Shown: positions 1 through 7,128 of the stretch, in pieces
How positions within the stretch are numbered: position 1 is the first letter of the stretch
How the letters are laid out: each line of letters starts with the position of its first letter
Origin: Sphingomonadales bacterium 28-55-16
GTDB lineage: Bacteria > Pseudomonadota > Alphaproteobacteria > Sphingomonadales > Sphingomonadaceae
Direction: 5' to 3'
Assembly: GCA_002278855.1 (NCBI GenBank)
Contig: NCGG01000014.1
Coordinates: forward strand, 1-64,000
DNA: 64,000 nucleotides
Program-made: the position numbers and the translations under genes
The notes under the pieces: generated by a model
The model's input: only the letters and a program-made list of their open reading frames with translations
What the model was told of the DNA's origin: nothing
Databases searched by the model: none

Positions 1-87
1 AGGGGCTGAACTAGGATCGACGTGCGTTGAAAAGCATTGTTTTTGCCCGGCATGAATAAGCCGTGAAATGGTTCATAACCAATAGGT

Positions 88-123
88 GCAAACGATAACT
101 CAGCACTTGCTCTCGCAGCGTAA
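88..123 (+). other. tmRNA proteolysis-tag reading frame (ANDNSALALAA)
   Basis: Starting at the resume codon GCA (88-90), the frame reads A-N-D-N-S-A-L-A-L-A-A and stops at TAA (121-123). The AND start and hydrophobic -ALAA end are typical of tmRNA tags recognised by ClpXP. The frame lies between the tRNA-like 5' part and the downstream pseudoknots, as expected. Confidence 0.92.
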
Positions 124-160
124 TTTTGGGCCTCACGGTCTAAACTTACACTAAAAGAAC

Positions 161-228
161 GCGGCCGAACCGGCCGGGCAACAGAAAGGTTACAGCGGCC
201 GGGGGGTGCCGGGCAACAGAAACCCCCC
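161..228 (+). other. Two tandem H-type pseudoknots in tmRNA
   Basis: The first knot pairs CGGCC (162-166) with GGCCG (172-176), and the loop AACC (168-171) with GGTT (188-191). The second pairs CGGC (196-199) with GCCG (208-211), and the loop GGGGGG (201-206) with CCCCCC (223-228). Both share the linker GGCAACAGAAA (177-187 and 212-222), so they look like a duplication whose stems later diverged. The pairings were found by eye, without folding software. Confidence 0.75.
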
Positions 229-306
229 ACCTTTCTCGAAATGTAAGGGCAGCGACGCTCAAGCCTTAATGGCCCAAGCCCCGCGCGCCGTTAAAAATCT
301 TAGCTG

Positions 307-1560
307 TCAGGCGAGCGAAACGAGATTGGTTGCCTCCAGTAACGCCAACCGCGCCAACCGGACTTTATCTAGCAAATCGGAGTCACCAAGCTGGTCCGGC
401 GCAATGGTTTCGGGCCAATGCGCGGTAACAATTTTCGCTATGGCGTCCAACTTTGCCTCGTCTGCGATAAAGCGTGGGTCTACTGTCGCTGGATTGGCAA
501 CAACGCGCAGGCGCAGGCAAGCTGGACCACCGCCATTTGCCATCGATTGGCGCACGTCCACGGGCACAAGCTTGCGGATGGGGCCATTGCCAGCGACCAT
601 CTCGGTCAGCCAGCCCCAAACCCGGACATTCTCTTGTGCCTCACTTGGCAGAATAAGCGCCATGCCGCCGTCGGGCAGCGTGACCAATTGGGCATTGAAC
701 AGGTAACTTTGAATGGCATCGGCAAGGCTGACGCGGTCCGCGGGGACGACGATGATATCGGCCTGAGGCATTAGCCGCCTGACGTCGGCATAGGTCTTAT
801 CTGGGTTTTCGAACGCCTGTTCATGGGTGAAAAGTACATGCTCGTTCGCCACGGCGACCACGTCATTGTGAAACGCACCGGCGGCAATCGCCATTTCGGA
901 TTGCTGCACAAACAAAGTTCTCATCGGATCAAGCCTGTGCGCGCGCGCTATCGCCTTTGACGCTTCGATATGCTGACGCGCGGGGAAAGGTCCACTTGCT
1001 TTACCATAGACAAATATCTCGACGCCCGCGTCATCATGTGTGGCGCATAACCGCATAAAATTCGCCGCGCCTTCGTCGCCAAAGGGTGCCGGCACGGGGC
1101 CATGCACCACAAAATGCCGTTCGCTGGCAAACGCCAGCTTTAACTGTGCAAGCGTTCCGGACCACTCATGGCTTCGGTGCGGCATGGTGATTAGGTTGGC
1201 GACGGACAAATGGCATTTGCCATCCGCGGTGTCCGGCGCAGGCGAGACGGTCGCGGCGTTGGCCGCCCACATGGCAGAAGCGGAAAAAGCGGCTGCGCGG
1301 ATATGTGGCTCGGCCGATTGCATGTCTACGGTGAGGGCGGCGAGCCAATTCTCGTTCGGTCGATCAAGGGGTACGAAGAATCCTTGCGCCAGCCCGAGAC
1401 CAAGATTGCCACGCATCTTTGCAATGCCCTGTAATGCAGCTGCTTTGGGATAAGATGGCGCGCCGGCATTATGTGAAGAGGCAAGATTTCCAATACTTAA
1501 GCCGGCATAATTATGGCTTGGCCCGATTATTCCATCAAAATTGATTTCGACCAACGCCAT
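307..1560 (-). CDS. astB: N-succinylarginine dihydrolase AstB
   Basis: This is the second enzyme of the arginine succinyltransferase (AST) catabolic pathway; it hydrolyses N2-succinylarginine to succinylornithine, releasing CO2 and ammonia in the cytoplasm. The 417-residue protein is of normal family length and has the pentein-fold catalytic residues in context: Glu163 (DEGAAN), His231 (AFHNDVVAV) and Cys348 (NGGGPACLR). The ATG at 1560 is chosen because it follows the astA stop by one base and begins with the family N-terminus MALVEINFDG; an upstream in-frame ATG at 1578 would lie inside astA. It is the last gene of the M20 hydrolase-astA-astB operon. No astC, astD or astE is in the window. 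Confidence 0.95.
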   Translation of the reverse strand: MALVEINFDGIIGPSHNYAGLSIGNLASSHNAGAPSYPKAAALQGIAKMRGNLGLGLAQGFFVPLDRPNENWLAALTVDMQSAEPHIRAAAFSASAMWAANAATVSPAPDTADGKCHLSVANLITMPHRSHEWSGTLAQLKLAFASERHFVVHGPVPAPFGDEGAANFMRLCATHDDAGVEIFVYGKASGPFPARQHIEASKAIARAHRLDPMRTLFVQQSEMAIAAGAFHNDVVAVANEHVLFTHEQAFENPDKTYADVRRLMPQADIIVVPADRVSLADAIQSYLFNAQLVTLPDGGMALILPSEAQENVRVWGWLTEMVAGNGPIRKLVPVDVRQSMANGGGPACLRLRVVANPATVDPRFIADEAKLDAIAKIVTAHWPETIAPDQLGDSDLLDKVRLARLALLEATNLVSLA

Positions 1561-1561
1561 C

Positions 1562-2593
1562 TTATGCGCGCTCCACATATGTCACAAGGTCACCTGCCGA
1601 GATGCCAAGGACTTGGGCGGAATCAGTGTCGATCATGACTTTGTCGCCTTGATCATCAATCCAGCCATAAGCGGCTTTGAAAGCGTGCAAACGACCTAGC
1701 GTGATCAACTTTTTCTCGCCCGACTTAAGTTCCCCAACGGCATCGCTGACATGCGTGATCGTCACGTCTTTTGCGTCGCGAATGCTGCGAATTTGGTCGG
1801 TGCGCGCGGTCATGGTTGGACCACCGTCAAAAATGTCTATATAGTTTTCCCACGCAAAGCCCTCATTCTCGAGCATCCGCATTGCGGCGCGACCAGATGG
1901 ATGCGGCACGCCAATGACGGTTTTTGCGCTTTCTTGAAGCATCGCGATATATACGGGATGTTTGGGCATGAGGTCGGCAATAAACTGATTACCGAACTTG
2001 GCGTTGAACTCGTCGGCTTCTTGAAAGCTCATACCAAAAAAGCGCCCTGCAACGCCATCCCAGAAAGGAGAGCCGCCTGCTTCGTCGATCACGCCACGTA
2101 ATTCGGCGATAGTTCTATCTGCGAACCTTTGGCGGTGGTTGCGGATGAACAGGTAGCGGCTGCGTGCAATGAGCATTCCAAGTCCGCCAGCGCGCTCGCC
2201 AGGGTGCAGGAATAGACCGCCGACTTCAGTCGTGCCTTCCAGATCCGTAGACAGGTTTAAGATGTCCGCGCGGAAGGTACGTTCCAATTCCACACTGTGC
2301 TGCGTAAGCGCGCCAATGCGGTAGCTGTAAAATGGCCATCTCTGCCCTACTTTGCCAAAAATCTGGCATGTGCCGCGTACTTCGCCGGTTTTACCGTTTT
2401 GCAGAACGAACACATATAGGTCATCGGCGACCTCTTCACCCACCCGGGCAAAACCAGCGGCCGACCGCTCAAGCTTTGCCAGTAGCGCCTTTTTGTCGGG
2501 CGGCAGGTTGGTGAAACCACCGCCCGTGCGTTTTGCCATTTCGTAAATGGGTTGGAGATCGTCCAAATTGGCCGGACGGATGAGGAAGGTCAT
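1562..2593 (-). CDS. astA: Arginine N-succinyltransferase AstA
   Basis: AstA transfers succinyl from succinyl-CoA to the alpha-amino group of arginine, the entry step of the AST pathway. The 343-residue protein starts with the family motif MTFLIRPANLDDL and carries typical blocks such as GTTEVGGLFLHP and GGSPFWDGVAGRFFGM. The start at 2593 overlaps the stop of the upstream M20 hydrolase as ATGA, which suggests translational coupling. Reading frame continues open upstream to 2782, but that part overlaps the M20 gene and does not resemble AstA. Many bacteria have AstA alpha/beta (AruF/AruG) pairs; here only one copy is seen. Confidence 0.95.
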   Translation of the reverse strand: MTFLIRPANLDDLQPIYEMAKRTGGGFTNLPPDKKALLAKLERSAAGFARVGEEVADDLYVFVLQNGKTGEVRGTCQIFGKVGQRWPFYSYRIGALTQHSVELERTFRADILNLSTDLEGTTEVGGLFLHPGERAGGLGMLIARSRYLFIRNHRQRFADRTIAELRGVIDEAGGSPFWDGVAGRFFGMSFQEADEFNAKFGNQFIADLMPKHPVYIAMLQESAKTVIGVPHPSGRAAMRMLENEGFAWENYIDIFDGGPTMTARTDQIRSIRDAKDVTITHVSDAVGELKSGEKKLITLGRLHAFKAAYGWIDDQGDKVMIDTDSAQVLGISAGDLVTYVERA

Positions 2594-3798
2594 AGAACCC
2601 CTTTTGCTGATAAACGCATGATGGTCAGCGTGGACAATTGCGCCCGCTCGACAAGACTTTCGACGATGAGAAACTCGTCTTTGCTGTGAATATTGCCGCC
2701 GCGCACACCCATTGTGTCGACAACGGGTACGCCGCAGGCTGCTATATTGTTGCCATCGCAAACGCCGCCACTTGCGCGCCAAGCGATAGAAAGGCCAAGG
2801 TCAGCACCACATTTTTTGACTAACCCAAATAGTTTTTCGGCGGCGCCATCTATCGGTTTGGGTGGGCGGCCAAAACTGCCATGTAAATGGGCGCGGACAT
2901 CGTGTTCGCGTTCAATATCCGCGATGACCCGGCGCAAGTCAGCATCGGTTTGCGCAACGATTTCCGGTGTGCGGGGTCGAAAGTTCACGCGCAATATAGC
3001 ATGATCGGGCACGACATTGTTTGGACTGCCGCCTTCTATTTTTGCGGGGTTTACGGAGAGCCCCTCTCGCGAAAGGCGCTTCAGCCGGAGCGCAAGGTCC
3101 GCAGCTGCCACAATGGCATTACGGCCATCATCTGGGTTGCGACCAGCATGTGCGGAGACGCCTGATAAGATAATCGAGAAATTGCCACTTCCACCGCGTG
3201 CGCCGGCAAGTGTGCCGTCGGGCAGGGCAGGCTCATATGTCAACGCCGCAAGCTTGTTTTGCGCAAGCTTGGCAATAAGCTTCGCCGATGAAGGTGAACC
3301 GACTTCCTCGTCACTGTTGATCAGAATTTGATATCCAGTGCGCGACAGACTTCCTGAAAGTTCCGCTGCGCGCAGCGCGGCGAGCATCACGGATATGCCA
3401 CCTTTCATGTCGGCAACGCCGGGGCCGTTAAGCGTTCCATCATCTAACCAGCGCAGTTTTTGGAATTCATGATCGGCTGGAAAAACCGTATCCATATGTC
3501 CTGTGAACAGCAATTGTGTCGGCGAATCAGGGCGAACGGTGACCAACAAATGCTGTCCGTGCGCAACGGTTGTAATCGACCCGTCGGGGAGCACACGGTC
3601 TACAGGTTCAGGCGCAACCAAGGCGACATCCCCGGGAATTACGGCAAACGCATCAGCCAACATCTTGGCGGTCGAAGCCAAGCCATCCAAATTGCCGGAT
3701 CCGCTGTTTACCGATGCCCAAGTCTGGACTTGGTTGAGCATCTCTTGCGGTTCTATTGTCTCAAGAACCTGACGTTCGCTGGCGGCTAGCGTATGCAT
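2590..3798 (-). CDS. M20-family metallo-amidohydrolase (carboxypeptidase G2/ArgE/DapE-like)
   Basis: This 402-residue zinc-dependent amidohydrolase has the M20 metal ligands and catalytic residues: GHMDTV (His101, Asp103), GPGVADMKGG (Asp130), NSDEEVGS (Glu164/165) and a late GNIHSKDEF histidine. The family removes acyl or amino-acid groups from N-acylated amino acids and small peptides. There is no signal peptide, so it should be cytoplasmic. It is the first gene of the astA-astB operon and overlaps astA by four bases. Because the AST pathway ends with removal of succinate from succinylglutamate, this enzyme is a candidate for that step in place of AstE. That role is inference; glutamate carboxypeptidase-like activity is the alternative. 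Confidence 0.85.
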   Translation of the reverse strand: MHTLAASERQVLETIEPQEMLNQVQTWASVNSGSGNLDGLASTAKMLADAFAVIPGDVALVAPEPVDRVLPDGSITTVAHGQHLLVTVRPDSPTQLLFTGHMDTVFPADHEFQKLRWLDDGTLNGPGVADMKGGISVMLAALRAAELSGSLSRTGYQILINSDEEVGSPSSAKLIAKLAQNKLAALTYEPALPDGTLAGARGGSGNFSIILSGVSAHAGRNPDDGRNAIVAAADLALRLKRLSREGLSVNPAKIEGGSPNNVVPDHAILRVNFRPRTPEIVAQTDADLRRVIADIEREHDVRAHLHGSFGRPPKPIDGAAEKLFGLVKKCGADLGLSIAWRASGGVCDGNNIAACGVPVVDTMGVRGGNIHSKDEFLIVESLVERAQLSTLTIMRLSAKGVL

Positions 3799-3848
3799 GA
3801 CATCGTCTTAGCTTCGGTTACCCTAAAGGGCCACCCCTAGCGTGCAGC

Positions 3849-4670
3849 TTATCCGACTTCCTTTGCGAGCGCGCACCATTCGGTGATGCTGACGGTTTCG
3901 GGGCGACGGTCTTCAGCTATGCCGGTTTTTTGGAGTGCCTCTAATGCGCCGGGAACGCCCTTCAAGCTTTGCCGAAGCATCTTGCGCCTTTGTCCGAACG
4001 CAGCGCCGGTCAAATTTTCCAACACGGACATTTTTACGCCGCTTGTCGCTTCTTTGGGCGTGATATGCACGACCGCGGACATGACTTTAGGTGGCGGGGT
4101 AAAGGCGGAGCGATGGACCGGCATAGCAATTGAAGCATTCGACCGCCATTGCGCCAGTATGGCAAGGCGTCCAAACGCGCCAGTGCCGGGTGCCGATATT
4201 ATTCTATCCGCCACCTCACGTTGAAACATCAGGGTTAGGCTTTTCCAGGTTGGCGGCCATTCGTTACCACCGAGCCAGCCTACGGCAAGTGCAGTGCCTA
4301 CATTATATGGCAAATTGGAAACAATGTGAAAAGGCGCGCCTATTTCTGTGAAGGGATCAATCTTTAACGCGTCGCCCTCAATCACCCGAAGTTGGCCCGG
4401 AAAGGCCTCGGCGAGTTCGGCGAGTGCTGGCAAACACCGATGGTCGCGCTCCACGGCAACAACATGAGCGCCGGCGCGCAGTAACGCTCTTGTTAGGCCG
4501 CCGGGGCCAGGGCCAACTTCGTAGACATGCTCACCGGCCAAAGCACCGGGGATCGCGGCTATACGATCGAGCAGCTTCTCGTCGAAAAGGAAGTTCTGCC
4601 CAAGCGCCTTGCTGGCAGATAGGCCATGGCGGGCAATCACTTCCCGCAGTGGAGGCAGTAATATGGTCAT
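3849..4670 (-). CDS. rsmA: 16S rRNA (adenine1518-N6/adenine1519-N6)-dimethyltransferase
   Basis: RsmA (KsgA) dimethylates two adjacent adenines near the 3' end of 16S rRNA during late 30S assembly. The 273-residue protein shows the N-terminal GQNFLFD, the S-adenosylmethionine motif VYEVGPGPGGLT (49-60) and the catalytic motif NLPYNVGT (119-126). It is last in the lptD-surA-pdxA-rsmA cluster; its ATG at 4670 overlaps the pdxA stop by one base. This order is the same as in Escherichia coli, where apaG and apaH follow; here they do not. Confidence 0.95.
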   Translation of the reverse strand: MTILLPPLREVIARHGLSASKALGQNFLFDEKLLDRIAAIPGALAGEHVYEVGPGPGGLTRALLRAGAHVVAVERDHRCLPALAELAEAFPGQLRVIEGDALKIDPFTEIGAPFHIVSNLPYNVGTALAVGWLGGNEWPPTWKSLTLMFQREVADRIISAPGTGAFGRLAILAQWRSNASIAMPVHRSAFTPPPKVMSAVVHITPKEATSGVKMSVLENLTGAAFGQRRKMLRQSLKGVPGALEALQKTGIAEDRRPETVSITEWCALAKEVG

Positions 4671-5683
4671 CAGCCTAAATCGGCAGCTAGGCGATGCAAT
4701 GCTGCGGACTCAGCCATTTTTATTGCCGCTATCATGGAATGTGGCAGCGCCTTGTTATGGCCAGCGATACCAAAAGCGGTGCCATGATCGGGCGATGTCC
4801 TGACGACGGGTAAGCCGAGTGTCATGTTGACTGCATCATGAAAATAAAGGGTTTTCAATGGAATAAGTGCTTGGTCATGATAAGCGCATAAAGCAGCGTC
4901 ATACTGCGCGCGCGCCTCGGCATGAAACATCGTGTCGGCGGGCAGGGGACCAATAACATTGAAGCCTTCGTCTCTGATCTGCGCAATTGCCGGTTCGAAT
5001 ATATCGATCTCTTCGCGGCCCATATTGCCCGCTTCGCCGGCATGGGGGTTGAAGCCCGCCACCGCGAGGCGTGGATTTTCGATCCCAAAGTTGCGCTGAA
5101 GTCCCTTTGCCGTCGCGCGTAAGCGCTGTCTTATCAACCGCCCATCGAGCTTGCCGGCGACATCGGCAAGCGGGATATGCGTGGTCATGGGGACGACCCG
5201 CAGGTCAGGTCCAGCAAGCATCATAACGGCGTTATTTTTGGAAACGCCGCAGCGTTCCGCGATAAACTCGGTTTGGCCAGGATGTGTAAAGCCAACGGCG
5301 TACAGCTGCGATTTGGAAACGGGACCAGTTACGAGCGCTGCCGCGCTGCCCGCTCGGGCAAACCCGATCGCCATCTCTAGCGCCTGATAGGCGCAATGCG
5401 CGCCATCAAGGTCTGGCGTACCGGGCACGACGGATATGCAGTTATGCAGCTGAATAACAGGCAACGCGGTCTCGAAATGTTTGAACGTGTCGGCGGGATC
5501 GTCAATGCGGACTACGGGACCATTCCAGTGCGGCGCAAAGCTTGCAATATCGCCGATAGCAAAAAATGGCGCTAACCCTGCCGAATGGCGCGCTTCCCAC
5601 GCCTTACCAATGATCTCGGGCCCAATACCCGCCGGGTCACCGACCGAAACGGCCAGGGGCAGTTCCAGTCGGCCAAGGAGCAT
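4670..5683 (-). CDS. pdxA: 4-hydroxythreonine-4-phosphate dehydrogenase PdxA
   Basis: PdxA oxidises 4-phosphohydroxy-L-threonine to the substrate that PdxJ condenses with deoxyxylulose phosphate in DXP-dependent pyridoxal phosphate synthesis. The 337-residue protein begins with the family signature SVGDPAGIGPE (13-23) and carries metal-binding histidines in GFTHPGQTEFIAE, MTTHIPLADV and YHDQALIPLK. The ATG at 5683 overlaps the surA stop by one base, so it is translationally coupled between surA and rsmA. Confidence 0.95.
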   Translation of the reverse strand: MLLGRLELPLAVSVGDPAGIGPEIIGKAWEARHSAGLAPFFAIGDIASFAPHWNGPVVRIDDPADTFKHFETALPVIQLHNCISVVPGTPDLDGAHCAYQALEMAIGFARAGSAAALVTGPVSKSQLYAVGFTHPGQTEFIAERCGVSKNNAVMMLAGPDLRVVPMTTHIPLADVAGKLDGRLIRQRLRATAKGLQRNFGIENPRLAVAGFNPHAGEAGNMGREEIDIFEPAIAQIRDEGFNVIGPLPADTMFHAEARAQYDAALCAYHDQALIPLKTLYFHDAVNMTLGLPVVRTSPDHGTAFGIAGHNKALPHSMIAAIKMAESAALHRLAADLG

Positions 5684-7023
5684 CAGTTATATTCTATGAC
5701 GGCGTCGCGGCGCAAATCACGCAGATAAATGCGCGCTCGCTTATTGACGCGCTCTTCCTCCAACCGCGACATGATCTCGTCGAAACTCTCGGATGTAGCT
5801 TCTTGCGGAGCGTCACGGCCGCACAGAACGAATACGCGTACACCATCTTTTAGTGAGCCATAAGGCGGCGTGGACTGACCAATTTGCAGATCCAACATCA
5901 CCTGTTGCAGTGGTGCGGGCAAATCCCGGATCTTAATGCCATCGCGGTTGACGACATCGGCGCCAAGTTTCGCAGCCATTTCGTCTGCAACACCACATCC
6001 CGTGATTTGCTGCGTTTCTTCGCTAAACCGCTTCACCAACGGTGCGACCTGCGCTTCGGCAGTGCCTGCCGGGAAGGTCAGCGCAATTTGTTTGAGACTT
6101 AGGATCGAATCGCGAGGATCGGAGGTCGCAACCTGCCGTTTATCAATCAAAAGCAATATGGAGATGCCGCCAGGTGATGCGACAGCCTGAACCTCGTTGC
6201 TGTTCATGCCAGCAGCGGCGGTCGCCAGAGACTGCGGCAATTGCGCCAGTGACAACCAGCCCAGATCGCCGCCGACAGAAGCTGTTGATGCCTCTGAAAA
6301 CTGCCGCGCATAGGCAACAAAGTTTCCGCCTTGACGGAGTTGATCAATAATCTTTTTTGCGTCCGCGGTGACCGCTGGCATGGTTTCAGGGGTTGCCGAC
6401 AAGTATATTTCGCCAAGACGATATTCTGTCGTACCCTTAGTGGCCTTAATCCGTTCAATGATCGCGTTGACCTCGTCATCGCTCACATTTGCAGACGGGC
6501 GCACATTTCGCGAGAGGAGGCGGCTCCATGAAAGCTCACCCTTTATCTGCCGCTTTAGGGTCGCGACTGATGCGCCAATAGAGTTTAGATATTTCTCCAC
6601 TTCGCTTGGAGAGCGTTTGAAATTTTGCTGCGATACACGATCGAAATATTGGTTCACTTCAGCGTCGGTGACTTCAATTTTATTGGCCACCGCTTCTTGA
6701 ATTTGCAGCGTTTCATCGATCAAGTTGGTCAAAATTTGCGCGCGAAAGCGAGCCAGCTCTTCGGGCGGTAATTTGTTTTCATTTGCAGCAATGATCAAAG
6801 CAAGACGATGGTCGATATCGGTGCCAGTAATGATTTCGCCGTTTACCTGTGCCGTTGCGCGCCGGACATTGGGATCATTTTTTCCAAACAACTGCTGCCC
6901 GTCTGGTGCCAACAAATTAGCCTCAGATCCCTCAGTATCAGTGGCAGATTGCGCAATCAGCGGTGTCAGCGCCGTAGCGGAAACAAGCACGGCAGCGAAA
7001 GACAGACGCTTGAATAACTTCAT
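5683..7023 (-). CDS. surA: Periplasmic chaperone/peptidyl-prolyl isomerase SurA
   Basis: SurA escorts unfolded outer-membrane proteins, including LptD, across the periplasm. The 446-residue protein has a signal peptide (MKLFKRL followed by a hydrophobic stretch, with likely cleavage near residue 26), a SurA N-terminal region (about 55-180) and one clear parvulin domain (about 200-295) with the hallmark GGDLGW (251-256). A second parvulin domain is not obvious. The ATG at 7023 is chosen because it directly precedes the signal peptide; an in-frame codon 21 bases upstream would add a non-signal extension. It lies between lptD, 105 bases upstream, and pdxA. Confidence 0.92.
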   Translation of the reverse strand: MKLFKRLSFAAVLVSATALTPLIAQSATDTEGSEANLLAPDGQQLFGKNDPNVRRATAQVNGEIITGTDIDHRLALIIAANENKLPPEELARFRAQILTNLIDETLQIQEAVANKIEVTDAEVNQYFDRVSQQNFKRSPSEVEKYLNSIGASVATLKRQIKGELSWSRLLSRNVRPSANVSDDEVNAIIERIKATKGTTEYRLGEIYLSATPETMPAVTADAKKIIDQLRQGGNFVAYARQFSEASTASVGGDLGWLSLAQLPQSLATAAAGMNSNEVQAVASPGGISILLLIDKRQVATSDPRDSILSLKQIALTFPAGTAEAQVAPLVKRFSEETQQITGCGVADEMAAKLGADVVNRDGIKIRDLPAPLQQVMLDLQIGQSTPPYGSLKDGVRVFVLCGRDAPQEATSESFDEIMSRLEEERVNKRARIYLRDLRRDAVIEYN

Positions 7024-7128
7024 TGATATTGATCCAGTACACAATCGGTGCGGGCAGCCAGTTAGCCATGTACTGCTGAACAGCAGATGAGCGGCAAAAT
7101 GCCCGTCCGGGAATAAACTCGGCTTACC

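Larger units (their letters stand above)
1..240 (+). ncRNA. ssrA: tmRNA, coding (tag) piece of a split, permuted ssrA gene
   Basis: tmRNA rescues stalled ribosomes and tags the unfinished protein for proteolysis. The segment opens at base 2 with GGGGCTGAAC and AGGATCGACG, the conserved 5' tRNA-like half, followed by a tag reading frame at 88-123 and two pseudoknots at 161-228. No T-arm or 3' acceptor strand that would pair with GGGGCTG is visible downstream. That fits the two-piece arrangement known from alphaproteobacteria, in which the acceptor piece is encoded upstream and would lie before base 1. The 3' end near 240 is an estimate. The partner smpB is at 23437. It converges on astB, whose stop is at 307. 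Confidence 0.9.

Noticed and set aside
1..306. One-piece tmRNA ending at the AAGCCCC near 275
   Set aside because: AGCCCC could pair with GGGGCT, but there is no T-arm before it and no CCA-like end.
206..706. A 166-codon open frame on the plus strand over the 3' end of astB
   Set aside because: It lies antisense to a confident enzyme gene and overlaps the tmRNA end; the composition is that of a shadow frame.
7073..7086. CTGCTG-AA-CAGCAG palindrome between lptD and surA
   Set aside because: The two-base loop is too small for a stable hairpin, and I see no supporting context for an operator.
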